This document shows, one piece after another, positions 13,805 through 25,309 of a DNA stretch of 64,000 nt. Numbering within the stretch: the first letter of the stretch is position 1; every line of letters begins with the position of its first letter. A program made the position numbers and the translations under genes. The stretch lies in the NCBI GenBank assembly GCA_001953215.1, contig CP019169.1:3720001-3784000 (forward strand). Reading direction: 5' to 3'. Origin of the DNA: Betaproteobacteria bacterium GR16-43. GTDB lineage: Bacteria > Pseudomonadota > Gammaproteobacteria > Burkholderiales > Usitatibacteraceae. The notes under the pieces were generated by a model. That model was not told the DNA's origin. It did no database searches and was given only the letters and a program-made list of their open reading frames with translations.

Positions 13805-14806
13805 ATGCTGACCCCCGTCTCGCAACGCCATCCCACCGAGGCTCTCTTCGCCGGCGAGAAGTCCCTGCCCGCCATCCCCGCCTGCGAGCATTTCGCCGGC
13901 AGCGAGAAGCTGATCCTGAAGGCGCTCGAGCTCCAGGACCGCCTCGGCTCGGTCTTCGACATCACCTGCGATTGCGAGGACGGCGCCGAAGCCGGCCGCG
14001 AGAAGGAACACGCGGAGATGATCGCCGCCCTGCTCGCCTCCGCGCGCAACGCGCGCAAGATGGCCGGGGCCCGCATCCACGACTACACGCACCCGCACTG
14101 GAAGAAGGACATCGACATCCTCGTGGGCGGCGCGGGCGGCGCGATCGCGTACGTGACCATCCCGAAGTGCACGTCGGTCGCGCAGGCCACGGAGATGGTG
14201 GCCTACATCCAGGAAACCGCGAAGAAGGCGAAGCACACGCGCGTGATCCCCGTGCACATCCTCATCGAGACCCACGGGGCCCTGCACGACGCGTGGGAAC
14301 TCGCGCAACTGCCGGGCGTGCAGGTGCTCGATTTCGGCCTGATGGACTTCGTGAGCGGCCACCACGGAGCGATCCACGCCTCCAACATGCGCTCGCCCGG
14401 CCAGTTCGAGCATCCGCTGGTGGTGCACGCGAAGATGCAAGTGGTCTCCGCGGCGCTCGCCCACGGGGTGATCCCGGCGCACAACGTCTCGCTCGACCTG
14501 AAGAATCCGTACAACGTGTTCCGCGATGCGTGGAAGGCCCGCAACGATTTCGGCTTCCTGCGCATGTGGAGCATCCATCCGTCGCAGATCCAGCCGATCG
14601 TCGACGCGATGAAGCCCGACCTCGGTGAAGTCGCCGACGGCGCGGCCATCCTGCTCGCCGCGCAGCGCGCCAACTGGGGACCGATCCAGTACGCCGGCGA
14701 GCTGCACGACCGCGCGACGTACCGCTATTTCTGGGAGCTGCTGCAGAAGGCGCGCGTCACCGGCGTCGCGATCCCCGAGGAAGCCGCGGCCACTTTCTTC
14801 CAATAG
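13805..14806 (+). CDS. HpcH/HpaI aldolase / citrate-lyase-beta-like CoA-ester lyase (second copy)
   Basis: The 333-residue product is a second, divergent member of the CitE/malyl-CoA lyase superfamily. Key stretches are [14 protein letters not shown] near residue 57, [15 protein letters not shown] near 93, [14 protein letters not shown] near 148-161 (metal-binding Glu), [16 protein letters not shown] near 178, and [17 protein letters not shown] near 255. The longer insertions and the ETHG motif distinguish it from the first copy. The ATG at 13805 is preceded by ACGGAG five bases away; an in-frame GTG two codons earlier overlaps that ribosome site and is less likely. It is followed by prpB after 8 bp. 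The exact acyl-CoA is unknown. Confidence 0.85.
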   Translation: MLTPVSQRHPTEALFAGEKSLPAIPACEHFAGSEKLILKALELQDRLGSVFDITCDCEDGAEAGREKEHAEMIAALLASARNARKMAGARIHDYTHPHWKKDIDILVGGAGGAIAYVTIPKCTSVAQATEMVAYIQETAKKAKHTRVIPVHILIETHGALHDAWELAQLPGVQVLDFGLMDFVSGHHGAIHASNMRSPGQFEHPLVVHAKMQVVSAALAHGVIPAHNVSLDLKNPYNVFRDAWKARNDFGFLRMWSIHPSQIQPIVDAMKPDLGEVADGAAILLAAQRANWGPIQYAGELHDRATYRYFWELLQKARVTGVAIPEEAAATFFQ

Positions 14807-14814
14807 GACACTCG

Positions 14815-15690
14815 ATGACCCCAGGCGCAAGATTTCGCGCGGCCCTCGCGGCCGAAAAACCCCTGCAGATCCCCGGTGCGATCAACGCGTACCACGCCAC
14901 GCTCGCGAAGAACTCCGGCTACAAGGCGATCTATCTCTCCGGCGGCGGCGTCGCGGCCGGTTCGCTCGGCTTGCCCGACCTCGGCATCTCGAACCTGGAC
15001 GACGTGCTGGTGGACGTCCGGCGCATCACCGACGTCTGCGACCTCCCGCTGCTGGTGGACGTCGATACCGGCTTCGGGTCCAGCGCGTTCAACGTCGCGC
15101 GGACCGTGAAGTCGCTCATCAAGGCCGGCGCCGGGGCCATGCACATCGAGGACCAGGTGGGCGCCAAGCGCTGCGGCCACCGTCCCAACAAGGAGCTGGT
15201 CAGCCAGCAGGAGATGGTCGATCGCATCAAGGCCGCGGTCGACGCGAAGACCGACAAGGACTTCTTCATCCTCGCGCGCACCGACTCGCTCGCCAACGAA
15301 GGGCTCGAAGCCGCGATCGAACGCTCGCTCGCCTGCGTGGCCGCCGGCGCCGACGGCATCTTTCCCGAGGCCATCACGGACCTCGAGATGTATGCGAAAT
15401 TCAAGGCGGCCGTGAAGGTGCCGATCCTGGCCAACATCACCGAGTTCGGACAGACGCCGCTCTTCACGCTGAAGGAACTCGCGAGCGCCAACGTGGACAT
15501 CGCGCTCTACCCGCTCTCGGCCTTCCGCGCGATGAACAAGGCCGCGCTCAACGTCTACGCCACGCTTCGCAAGGAAGGCACGCAGAAGAACACGGTCGAC
15601 ACGATGCAGACGCGCGAGGAGCTCTACAAGCACCTCGGCTACCACGAGTTCGAGCAGAAACTCGACGCCCTATTCGCCAAAAGCAAGTAA
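14815..15690 (+). CDS. prpB: 2-methylisocitrate lyase
   Basis: The 291-residue TIM-barrel enzyme cleaves 2-methylisocitrate into pyruvate and succinate, the last step of the methylcitrate cycle. It carries [18 protein letters not shown] near 40-57, [20 protein letters not shown] near 80-99, and the flexible active-site loop with the isocitrate-lyase-family signature KRCGHR near 120-125 (catalytic cysteine). [13 protein letters not shown] near 150 is also conserved. Length is that of PrpB rather than the much longer isocitrate lyase. AGGA precedes the ATG. prpC follows after 10 bp. Confidence 0.96.
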   Translation: MTPGARFRAALAAEKPLQIPGAINAYHATLAKNSGYKAIYLSGGGVAAGSLGLPDLGISNLDDVLVDVRRITDVCDLPLLVDVDTGFGSSAFNVARTVKSLIKAGAGAMHIEDQVGAKRCGHRPNKELVSQQEMVDRIKAAVDAKTDKDFFILARTDSLANEGLEAAIERSLACVAAGADGIFPEAITDLEMYAKFKAAVKVPILANITEFGQTPLFTLKELASANVDIALYPLSAFRAMNKAALNVYATLRKEGTQKNTVDTMQTREELYKHLGYHEFEQKLDALFAKSK

Positions 15691-15700
15691 ACGGAGAGAG

Positions 15701-16876
15701 ATGCCCATGAGTGCCGCGCCCGAAGTCGTCGCGAATCCGAACGCTCCCAAGCCGAAGAAGTCAGTCGCCCTGTCCGGGGTCACCGCGGGGAACACGGCCC
15801 TGTGCACGGTCGGCCGCAGCGGCAACGACCTCCACTACCGCGGCTACGACATCCTCGACATCGCGGAAACCTCGGAATTCGAGGAGATCGCCTACCTGCT
15901 GGTCCACGGCAAGCTCCCCAACAAGGCCGAGCTGAAGGGGTACAAGCAGAAGCTCTTCGCGCTGCGCGGCATTCCCGCGGACGTGCAGGACATCCTCGAG
16001 AGCATCCCGGCCAGCGCGCACCCGATGGACGTGATGCGCACCGCGACCTCGGCGCTGGGCTCGGTGCTGCCCGAAGGCGAGGCCCGGAAGGTCTCCGAGG
16101 CGAAGGACATCGCGGACCGGCTGATGGCCTCCCTCGGCTCGATGCTCCTTTATTGGTACCACTTCTCCCACAACGGCAAGCGCATCGACGTCGAGACCGA
16201 CGACGACTCCATCGGCGGCCATTTCCTCCACCTGTTGCACGGGAAGAAACCGTCGGACCTCTGGGTCCGGTCGATGCACACCTCCCTCATCCTCTACGCC
16301 GAGCACGAATTCAACGCGTCCACGTTCACCTGCCGGGTCATCGCCGGCACGGGTTCGGACATGTATTCGGCCATCACCGGGGGCATCGGTGCCCTGAAAG
16401 GCCCGAAACATGGCGGGGCGAACGAGTTCGCGTTCGATACCATCGGGAAGTACGACAACCCGGACGAAGCCGAAGCCGATACCGTGAAGCGCGTCGGCGA
16501 GAAGCAGATCGTGATCGGCTTCGGGCATCCGGTGTACACCATCGCCGACCCGAGGAACCAGGTGATCAAGGAAGTGGCCCGCAAGCTCTCGAAGGACGCC
16601 GGAAACATGAAGCTCTTCGACATCTCGGAGCGCGTCGAGACCGTCATGTGGCGCGAGAAGAAAATGTTCCCGAACCTCGACTGGTTCAGCGCCACGTCGT
16701 ACCACATGATGGGCGTGCCCACGGCCATGTTCACGCCGCTCTTCGTGATCTCGCGCACCTCCGGATGGGCCGCGCACGTGATCGAGCAGCGCATCGACGG
16801 CAAGATCATCCGCCCCTCCGCCAACTACACCGGCCCGGACGACCAGAAGTTCGTGCCGATCGCCCAGCGTCCATGA
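15701..16876 (+). CDS. prpC: 2-methylcitrate synthase
   Basis: The 391-residue enzyme of the citrate synthase family condenses propionyl-CoA with oxaloacetate. It is shorter than GltA at the N-terminus and carries [13 protein letters not shown] near 45, [22 protein letters not shown] near 200-220, [13 protein letters not shown] near 235, [14 protein letters not shown] near 273 and [18 protein letters not shown] near 325-342, as in PrpC. Its place between prpB and prpD supports methylcitrate rather than citrate synthase activity. GGAGAGAG precedes two in-frame ATGs (15701 and 15707) and either could be used. The stop overlaps the next gene (ATGA). Confidence 0.95.
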   Translation: MPMSAAPEVVANPNAPKPKKSVALSGVTAGNTALCTVGRSGNDLHYRGYDILDIAETSEFEEIAYLLVHGKLPNKAELKGYKQKLFALRGIPADVQDILESIPASAHPMDVMRTATSALGSVLPEGEARKVSEAKDIADRLMASLGSMLLYWYHFSHNGKRIDVETDDDSIGGHFLHLLHGKKPSDLWVRSMHTSLILYAEHEFNASTFTCRVIAGTGSDMYSAITGGIGALKGPKHGGANEFAFDTIGKYDNPDEAEADTVKRVGEKQIVIGFGHPVYTIADPRNQVIKEVARKLSKDAGNMKLFDISERVETVMWREKKMFPNLDWFSATSYHMMGVPTAMFTPLFVISRTSGWAAHVIEQRIDGKIIRPSANYTGPDDQKFVPIAQRP

Positions 16877-17418
16877 CCCGGACCCTCGCAGCCGCCTCCT
16901 GCCTCTGCGCCGCGCTGCTCGCGCCGGATGCGTCGGCAATCGTGAAGTGCGTCGACAAGGCGGGGAAGGTCACGTACCAGGACGAGAAGTGTCCGGACGA
17001 CTCGAAGTCGGCCGACGTGCGGATCATGTCCTCGCCGCCCCCGGAAGCGCCGACCGCCGGGACCGCCGGCGCCGAATCGAAGGGCCCGCCGCCTTCCACC
17101 GACGAGCGCCTCGGCGAAGCCGAGAAGACGATCGCCGGCTTCGAATCCTGCGCCGCGGCGTACCCGGAGTTTCTCCAGAAGTACTCCGACGCGTACGACA
17201 GCTGGAAACGCATGAACGATCGCCTCGTCCAGCGCACCCGCCGCAACGAAGGGTCGATCGACCGCATCAAGGCCGAAAAAGACGAAGCGAAGGCGAAACA
17301 GGCGACGTACACGCCCGAGCAGGCGAAGGCCCGGCTCGGCTACTGCGAGGCCGCCATTCCCGCTTTGCTGACGCGAGACATCGAGAAATTCCTCGCGCGC
17401 CCCAATTCACCCTCCTGA
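16873..17418 (+). CDS. DUF4124-domain exported protein
   Basis: This 181-residue protein starts in an ATGA overlap with prpC. It has a signal peptide (about 1-22, cleavage after DASA) and then [19 protein letters not shown], the DUF4124 signature with two cysteines, typical of small periplasmic proteins of proteobacteria. A Pro/Ala linker and a charged, probably coiled-coil segment (about 115-160; [26 protein letters not shown]) complete it. Function is unknown. Its insertion between prpC and prpD with tight coupling is unusual for a metabolic operon and may simply reflect co-transcription. Confidence 0.85.
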   Translation: MTRTLAAASCLCAALLAPDASAIVKCVDKAGKVTYQDEKCPDDSKSADVRIMSSPPPEAPTAGTAGAESKGPPPSTDERLGEAEKTIAGFESCAAAYPEFLQKYSDAYDSWKRMNDRLVQRTRRNEGSIDRIKAEKDEAKAKQATYTPEQAKARLGYCEAAIPALLTRDIEKFLARPNSPS

Positions 17419-17434
17419 AGAAGAAACGAAACGC

Positions 17435-18886
17435 ATGTCCGCCCACATCAGCAACGTCCGCCCCAAGCCCGACCAGGTCCTGGTCGACATCGTCGACTAC
17501 GTGACGAAGTACAAGGTCTCCTCGAAGGACGCCTACGAAACCGCCCGCTATTGCCTGATGGATACGCTGGGCTGCGGCTTCGAGGCGCTGGAGTATCCCG
17601 CGTGCACCAAGATGCTGGGCCCGGTCGTGCCGGGCACGCTGGTGCCGAACGGCGCGAAGGTGCCGGGCACGTCGTTCCAGATGGACCCCGTAAAGGCGGC
17701 TTTCGACATCGGCTGCATGATCCGCTGGCTCGATTTCAACGACACCTGGCTCGCCGCCGAGTGGGGACACCCGTCGGATAACCTCGGAGGCATCCTCGCC
17801 ACGGCGGACTGGCTCTCGAGAAACGCAGTGGCCGCGGGCAAGAAGCCCCTCACCGTGCGCGACGTGCTCACCGCGATGATCAAGGCCCACGAGATCCAGG
17901 GCTGCATCGCGCTCGAGAACTCGTTCAACAAGGTGGGACTCGACCACGTCGTGCTCGTGAAGGTGGCCTCCACCGCCGTCGTGGCGCAGATGCTGGGCCT
18001 CGATCGCGAGGAGATCATCAACGCCGTCTCGCTCGCGTGGGTCGACGGCCAGTCGCTGCGCACCTACCGCCATTCGCCCAACACGGGATCGCGCAAGAGC
18101 TGGGCCGCGGGCGATGCGACCAGCCGCGCCGTGCGCCTGTCGCTCATCGCGAAGACCGGCGAGATGGGCTATCCCTCGGTGCTGACGGCCAAGACCTGGG
18201 GCTTCTACGACGTGCTCTTCAAGGGCAACGCGTTCAAGTTCCAGCGCCCGTACGGCAGCTACGTGATGGAGAACGTCCTCTTCAAGATCTCCTTCCCGGC
18301 CGAGTTCCACTCGCAGACCGCGGTCGAAGCGTCGATGACGATCCACGCCGAGCTCGCGAAGATCGGCAAGACCGCCGCCGACATCAAGAAGATCACGGTG
18401 CGCACGCACGAGGCGTGCATCCGCATCATCGACAAGAAGGGCCCGCTCGATAACCCGGCGGACCGCGACCACTGCATCCAGTACATGATGGCCGTGCCGA
18501 TCCTCTACGGCCGCCTGACCGCCCTCGACTACGAGGACGCCGTGGCGAAGGACCCGGCCATCGACAAGCTGCGCGACAGGATCGAGTGCGTCGAGGACAA
18601 GAAATTCACGAAGGACTACCACGACCCCGAGAAGCGCTCGATCGCGAATGCGGTTACCGTGGAGTTCACCGACGGCAAGAAGCTGAAGGAAGTGGTGGTC
18701 GAGTACCCGATCGGCCACAAGCGCCGCCGCAAGGAAGGCATGCCGGTGCTGGTGGAGAAGTTCAAGGTGAACCTCGCCCGCCGCTTTCCGTCGAAACAAC
18801 AGCAAGCGATCCTCGAGCTGTGCCTGGATCCCAAGCGCCTCGAGGCCACCCCGGTCCACGAGTTCGTGGACATGATGGCGATCTGA
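17435..18886 (+). CDS. prpD: 2-methylcitrate dehydratase (PrpD, MmgE/PrpD family)
   Basis: The 483-residue protein has the length and motifs of PrpD, an iron-sulfur-independent dehydratase that turns 2-methylcitrate into 2-methyl-cis-aconitate. Conserved stretches include [16 protein letters not shown] near 38, [24 protein letters not shown] near 93-116, [21 protein letters not shown] near 170 and DPENRSIANAV-like [15 protein letters not shown] near 405. With prpB and prpC it forms a complete methylcitrate route, provided an aconitase performs the final hydration. No prpE or prpR is visible. GAAGAAG lies upstream of the ATG. Confidence 0.95.
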   Translation: MSAHISNVRPKPDQVLVDIVDYVTKYKVSSKDAYETARYCLMDTLGCGFEALEYPACTKMLGPVVPGTLVPNGAKVPGTSFQMDPVKAAFDIGCMIRWLDFNDTWLAAEWGHPSDNLGGILATADWLSRNAVAAGKKPLTVRDVLTAMIKAHEIQGCIALENSFNKVGLDHVVLVKVASTAVVAQMLGLDREEIINAVSLAWVDGQSLRTYRHSPNTGSRKSWAAGDATSRAVRLSLIAKTGEMGYPSVLTAKTWGFYDVLFKGNAFKFQRPYGSYVMENVLFKISFPAEFHSQTAVEASMTIHAELAKIGKTAADIKKITVRTHEACIRIIDKKGPLDNPADRDHCIQYMMAVPILYGRLTALDYEDAVAKDPAIDKLRDRIECVEDKKFTKDYHDPEKRSIANAVTVEFTDGKKLKEVVVEYPIGHKRRRKEGMPVLVEKFKVNLARRFPSKQQQAILELCLDPKRLEATPVHEFVDMMAI

Positions 18887-18911
18887 AGCTGGTCGCCGGA
18901 AGGAGGTTTCC

Positions 18912-19358
18912 ATGAAACGAAACGCCATCCTCGCCTGTGCCGTCCTGCTGCTCGGCGGTTGCGCCACCACCTACGACATCACCCTCATGCCGCGCGACAG
19001 CGGGAAGCTCTACAAGGGCGTCCTCGAGAACGTCGGCGCGAGCGAGGGACGTGTCAGCGTCACGCTCGACGACAAGTCCTATTCCGGGACCTGGGTCAGC
19101 GTCGTCTCGGACCGATCCCACGGCTACGCCAGCGGTGGCTATTGGGGTCACCGGGGCTGGGGTGGCTGGGGCATGGGCGGCGTCGTGTCCGTGGACAATC
19201 CCGAAGGCGGCCTGGCCACCGCGCTGCTCCAATCGCCCGATGGCGCCGGCCTGCGCTGCGAGTTCCGCGGCCCGGGCTACGGCACCGGCGGCGGGCGCTG
19301 CCGCGACGACCGGGGACGCGAGTACGATGTGCAGCTCCGAGCCAAGGCAACCACTTAA
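18912..19358 (+). CDS. small lipoprotein, unknown function
   Basis: The 148-residue protein has a lipoprotein signal (MKRNAILACAVLLLGGC, lipobox LGGC with Cys17). The mature part has a glycine/tryptophan-rich loop (YWGHRGWGGWGMGG near 77-90) and a C-terminal GPGYGTGGGRCRDDRGREYDV segment. A strong AAGGAGG ribosome site precedes the ATG, so expression may exceed that of its enzymatic neighbours. It lies between prpD and acnA. I do not recognise a family. Confidence 0.82.
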   Translation: MKRNAILACAVLLLGGCATTYDITLMPRDSGKLYKGVLENVGASEGRVSVTLDDKSYSGTWVSVVSDRSHGYASGGYWGHRGWGGWGMGGVVSVDNPEGGLATALLQSPDGAGLRCEFRGPGYGTGGGRCRDDRGREYDVQLRAKATT

Positions 19359-19380
19359 ATAACCGAAAAAGAGCCCAGCC

Positions 19381-22098
<2,718 letters not shown>

Positions 22099-22108
22099 GG
22101 AAAGTCAA

Positions 22109-22245
22109 AGGCGAAAGGCGCTCTCCGCCGATAAACGCGGATAAACGCCGATGAAAGGTAGTAAGGGATTCAGCCTGGAAGCTCTTTGCTCTTCGAACTT
22201 CATCGGCGTGTATCTGTGTTTATCGGCGGAGGACGCCTTTCGCCT
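22109..22245. repeat. inverted-repeat element, copy A (no gene)
   Basis: Two 47-bp arms (22109-22155 and 22199-22245) are inverted copies with a few mismatches and enclose a 43-bp loop. The outer ends read AGGCGAAAGGCG and the inner ends CGCCGATGAA, with CCGATAAAC-type segments between. The same outer end occurs at 36969 and 38174. It lies directly after acnA, in the convergent gap with the hydroxylase-family gene. Confidence 0.85.
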
Positions 22246-22251
22246 GAAAAG

Positions 22252-22276
22252 AAAAGCCGCCCCCCGGGCGGCTTTT
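22252..22276. terminator. bidirectional rho-independent terminator
   Basis: AAAAGCCGCCC, a CCC loop and GGGCGGCTTTT form an 11-bp stem flanked by A-runs on one side and T-runs on the other, so it can stop transcription from both directions. It separates the convergent acnA operon (plus) and the fatty-acid-hydroxylase-family gene (minus), whose stop codon begins at the stem edge. Confidence 0.85.
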
Positions 22277-23133
22277 TACTCCTGTTTTGCGGAGATCGCC
22301 GCTGAGGCCTGCCTCACCGCCCGTTGCATGACCTGGACCTCTTCCGCGTCGAGCTTCGGCCCGTCCAGGGTGACCCGCTCATCCTGCGTCCTTGCTTCCC
22401 GGAACCGCGCGATCACCGGCTTCAGCTCCTCCTTGATGTACCGCTCGGAGTAGCCGTTGAAGAGGTGGCCCAGCAGGCCGCGATTCAAGTCGCTGGTATT
22501 CATCGCCCAATCCGCGACCGGAAAGGTGAGGTTCATGTTCACGTGCATCATGATCCCCATGTTGTGGTGCGCGGCGTGGTGGCGGCGGATCGTGTTCACG
22601 AAGGGCATGTTTCGCACGAACGCGTTGTCCGGCACGTGCGAGAGGAAATGGAACGTCTCGTACACGAGATATTGGCCGACCATCGTGATGAAGGTGACGT
22701 AGCCTGCGTTCGGCCCCAGCAGGAATCCCATCAGATACGACACGCCACCGCCGAAGAGCAACACCGCGATCAGCACGCGCCACGGGAAGAAGACGATCCG
22801 GAATTCCCGGATCGAGTGGATCGTGGGGTCGTTGTCGGTGAAGTACTGGTGGTGCTGGCGCGTGTGGCGGTCGTAGATCGCGCGGATGGCGAAGACGTCG
22901 CGCAGGCGATGCAGCACGAAGAGATGCATGCCCCACTCGATGAAGTTGCCCGCGATCGCCACCGGAACGACCAGCAGCCACTCCCACGTGGCGCCCAGCA
23001 GGTGCTGCGCGCACCACCAGATGCCCGCGATGCCCGCGCCGTACAAGACAGCGACGTGCAGCAGGCCGCTGTACCAGGGGCTGATCTGCGCGATGTATGC
23101 CTCGCGAAACCTACGCTGGCGCTCGGTCATCAT
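22276..23133 (-). CDS. fatty acid hydroxylase / sterol desaturase superfamily membrane protein
   Basis: The 285-residue protein has four or five hydrophobic segments (about 22-45, 50-72, 115-140, 145-165) and the histidine boxes of the membrane di-iron family: HLFVLHR near 71-77, HTRQHH near 90-95, HFLSH near 162-166 and HAAHHN near 185-190. Such enzymes use oxygen to hydroxylate or desaturate lipids in the membrane. The C-terminal 60 residues are soluble and charged. Substrate is unknown. It lies 57 bp after the stop of the minus-strand binding-protein gene and could be the last gene of that transcript. Confidence 0.85.
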   Translation of the reverse strand: MMTERQRRFREAYIAQISPWYSGLLHVAVLYGAGIAGIWWCAQHLLGATWEWLLVVPVAIAGNFIEWGMHLFVLHRLRDVFAIRAIYDRHTRQHHQYFTDNDPTIHSIREFRIVFFPWRVLIAVLLFGGGVSYLMGFLLGPNAGYVTFITMVGQYLVYETFHFLSHVPDNAFVRNMPFVNTIRRHHAAHHNMGIMMHVNMNLTFPVADWAMNTSDLNRGLLGHLFNGYSERYIKEELKPVIARFREARTQDERVTLDGPKLDAEEVQVMQRAVRQASAAISAKQE

Positions 23134-23190
23134 GTCGCGTGGGTGGGCTTTCTCAGGGGCCTCTGGGGTCTCTGCGGTTCAAGCTTTTCT

Positions 23191-23919
23191 TTACCCCGGC
23201 GGAGCGACAGCGACGTCCGTCTGCCCGCTGTCCTGGAGGGCCTTCGCGACGAAACCCGAAGCCTTCATCTCCTCGATGAATCTCGCGAGATACGCATGCG
23301 CCGCAGCGCGTCCCTTCGGAACGCCCGAAGCCTGCTTGATCACCATGAAGCTATCCGACATCACGCGAAAGCCCGGATTCTTCTTCGCCGCGCCATCGAG
23401 CGGCTGTCGGACCCCGGCGACCACATCGAGCTTCTCGTTCAGGAACTGCTCGATCGCGGCGACCGAACTCCCCGAGCGCACGAGCTCGGCATTCTTGATC
23501 TCGCGCGTGAGGTACAGGTCGTACGCGGTCTTCAATCCGACCGCGATCTTCACACCGGCGCGATCCACGTCGGCCACCGCTTTCAACGGCGAAGCGTCCG
23601 GGACCATGTACGTCCCTTCGATGTGCACGTAGGCCGCGGTGAAATCGATGTCGGTCGCCCGCGCCGGATCGATGGCGAGGAAGGCCACATCCCATTCACG
23701 GGCCTTCACCGCGTCGGCGAGCTTGCCGGCCGTCTCGTAGGTCGTGAACTTCACGTCGACGCCGAGGCGCCTCGCAAGCTCACGCGCGAGCGCGGCCCCC
23801 ACGCCCTTCGGGTCGCCGCCGTGCGGATCCTTCTGCGCGATGACCGGATTGCCCATGTTGATCCCCGCGCGCAGGAACCCGCTCGGCGTGAACTCGCGCT
23901 TCGCGTCGGCGTCGCTCAC
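23191..23919 (-). CDS. extracellular solute-binding protein family 3-like, without a signal peptide
   Basis: The 242 residues match the amino-acid-type (SBP_bac_3) binding fold: LRAGINMGNPVIAQKD at the N-terminus, GVGAALARELARRLGVDVKFTTYETAGKLADAVKAREWDVAFLAIDPARATDIDFTAAY in the first lobe, and the hinge into VKIAVGLKTAYDLYLTR. The start is a GTG in a four-base GTGA overlap with the upstream tctC stop, and the resulting N-terminus (MSDADAKREFTPSG) is not a signal peptide. It could act in the cytoplasm or have lost export. The ligand is unknown; coupling with TctC suggests an organic acid. Confidence 0.75.
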   Translation of the reverse strand: MSDADAKREFTPSGFLRAGINMGNPVIAQKDPHGGDPKGVGAALARELARRLGVDVKFTTYETAGKLADAVKAREWDVAFLAIDPARATDIDFTAAYVHIEGTYMVPDASPLKAVADVDRAGVKIAVGLKTAYDLYLTREIKNAELVRSGSSVAAIEQFLNEKLDVVAGVRQPLDGAAKKNPGFRVMSDSFMVIKQASGVPKGRAAAHAYLARFIEEMKASGFVAKALQDSGQTDVAVAPPG

Positions 23920-24896
23920 GCGGTGATCTTCGCGTCGTTGATGAGCTTCTGGTAGCGCGTCACTTCCGCGCGCCAGAAATCGCCGAACTGCTTCGGGCTT
24001 CCCGAGGACACCGTGGCGTCAAGCTCGTGGAAGCGCTTCTGCACGTCGGGCAACTTGAGGATGGCCTGCACCTCGGAGGCGATGCGATCGACGATCGCGG
24101 GCGGCAGGCCCTTCGGACCGGCGAGCCCATACCACGTCGCGATGTCGTAGCCCGGCAGCGTCTCGGCGATCGCGGGCGTGTTCGGGTAGTCGGCCAGGCG
24201 CTTCGGCGATCCCACCGCGAGCAGGATGAGCTTGCCGCCCTTGACCTGCGGCACGGCGGAGCCGGTCGAACTGAAGGTGAGGTCGACGTCGCCCGACAGC
24301 AGCGCGGCCATCGCCTCGCCCGTGCCCTTGAACGGGACATGCAGCATGTCCACGCCCGCCCGCAGCTTGAAGTCTTCCGCGGCGATGTGCTGGATGCTGC
24401 CCACGCCCGACGAAGCGAACGTGAGTTTTCCGGGGTTTGCCTTTGCATACGCGATCAGCGCCGGCACGTCCTTGAACTTGTGCTTCGGGTGGTGGCACAG
24501 CATCTGCGGCGTGATGCCGATCAGCGTGATCGGCGTGAAGTCGTCGATCGGATGGAACTTGCCCTTCGCGACCAGCAGCGGACCGATCGCATTCGAATTG
24601 ATGTGCGCGACCTGCAGCGTGTAGCCGTCCGGCGCCGCCTTCGCGACCATCTCCGAGCAGATCGTGCCCGTGGCCCCGGTGCGGTTGTCCACGATGACCG
24701 GCTGGCCGAGGCGTTCACCGAGCTTGGCGCCCACGAGCCGGCCCATCGCATCGGCTCCGCCCCCGGGTGGGAAGCCGATCATCAGCTTGATGGGCTTCGA
24801 CGGCCACTTGTCCTGGGCGAGCGCGCCGCGCACGCCGAGAAGGGGAAGGGTGGACAGGGCGGCGAGCAACTGGCGGCGGCGTGCGAGCGTTTTCAT
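23916..24896 (-). CDS. TctC/Bug-family tricarboxylate-type periplasmic binding protein
   Basis: The 326-residue protein has a signal peptide with a twin-arginine-like start (MKTLARRRQLLAALSTLPLLG, cleavage after ALAQ). The Bug fold follows: WPSKPIKLMIGFPPGGGADAMGRL, VDNRTGATGTICSEMVAKAAPDGYTL, VPFKGTGEAMAALLSGDVDL. These proteins bind carboxylates or their amides for tripartite tricarboxylate transporters. No TctA/TctB membrane components are near, as is common for orphan Bug genes of betaproteobacteria. It is transcribed divergently from the aconitase-paralogue operon across a 413-bp regulatory and repeat region. Confidence 0.9.
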   Translation of the reverse strand: MKTLARRRQLLAALSTLPLLGVRGALAQDKWPSKPIKLMIGFPPGGGADAMGRLVGAKLGERLGQPVIVDNRTGATGTICSEMVAKAAPDGYTLQVAHINSNAIGPLLVAKGKFHPIDDFTPITLIGITPQMLCHHPKHKFKDVPALIAYAKANPGKLTFASSGVGSIQHIAAEDFKLRAGVDMLHVPFKGTGEAMAALLSGDVDLTFSSTGSAVPQVKGGKLILLAVGSPKRLADYPNTPAIAETLPGYDIATWYGLAGPKGLPPAIVDRIASEVQAILKLPDVQKRFHELDATVSSGSPKQFGDFWRAEVTRYQKLINDAKITA

Positions 24897-24983
24897 GGAG
24901 TTCTTTTGGGATTTTTCCGGAGCGGAAACTGCAGGGTACCTTTCGACGGGCCTTCCGGGAACGGGAGGCGGGAACAGGGCTTG

Positions 24984-24993
24984 TTGTCGACAG
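24984..24993. promoter_or_regulatory. candidate operator TTGTCGACAG, site 1
   Basis: TTGTCGACAG lies 88 bp upstream of the minus-strand tctC start. Its exact reverse complement, CTGTCGACAA, occurs at 25266-25275 in front of the divergent aconitase-paralogue gene. A partial copy (TTGTCGACG) is at 25013-25021. FCD-type GntR regulators, one of which is encoded in this cluster, bind short GT/AC palindromes of this style. Confidence 0.4.
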
Positions 24994-25018
24994 TATGAAG
25001 ATCGGAGACGTCTTGTCG

Positions 25019-25223
25019 ACGCAGATGCCCACCCTTGGAAAGAGGAAAGCCGCCAGAAGGCGGCTCTCAGAATGCGGGTTATCGCAGATGAACACAGATA
25101 AAACCTTGCGAGGTGCCTCCGAAGAGACTCTGCCTGGGGTTATCTGCGTTCATCTGCGATAACCTGCCGTCTGGAGAGCCGCCCGTGGGCGGCTTTCTTC
25201 TTTCCAAGGGTGGGCATCTGCGT
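25019..25223. repeat. long compound inverted repeat, copy B, with nested hairpins
   Basis: Arms of 87 and 86 bp (25019-25105, 25138-25223) are inverted copies, identical over the outer 24 bases (CGCAGATGCCCACCCTTGG and following) and diverging mainly in the middle. Each arm contains its own GC hairpin: AGCCGCC/GGCGGCT at 25048-25065 and AGCCGCCC/GGGCGGCT at 25177-25194. The inner part (ATCGCAGATGAACACAGATAA) resembles the arms at 38174-38664, but the AGGCGAAAGGCG end is absent. With the flanking candidate operators it accounts for most of the 413-bp gap 24897-25309. Confidence 0.8.
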
Positions 25224-25265
25224 GGATAAACCTTCGCCGATCTCGAATCAGTCATTCACATCATT

Positions 25266-25299
25266 CTGTCGACAATCAGAGGATACCCCGTGCTAGCCT
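25266..25299 (+). promoter_or_regulatory. candidate operator site 2 and promoter of the aconitase-paralogue operon
   Basis: CTGTCGACAA (25266-25275) is the inverted copy of the site at 24984. TGTCGA could serve as -35 to an extended -10 TGCTAGCCT ending at 25299. That would leave a leader of only a few bases before the ATG at 25310, in keeping with the lack of a recognisable ribosome site. The operator would then overlap the -35 box. Confidence 0.3.
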
Positions 25300-25309
25300 G
25301 ACGTCCTTC

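Noticed and set aside
15701-16876. Second citrate synthase
   Set aside because: Shorter N-terminus, PrpC-type motifs and prpB/prpD neighbours favour 2-methylcitrate synthase.
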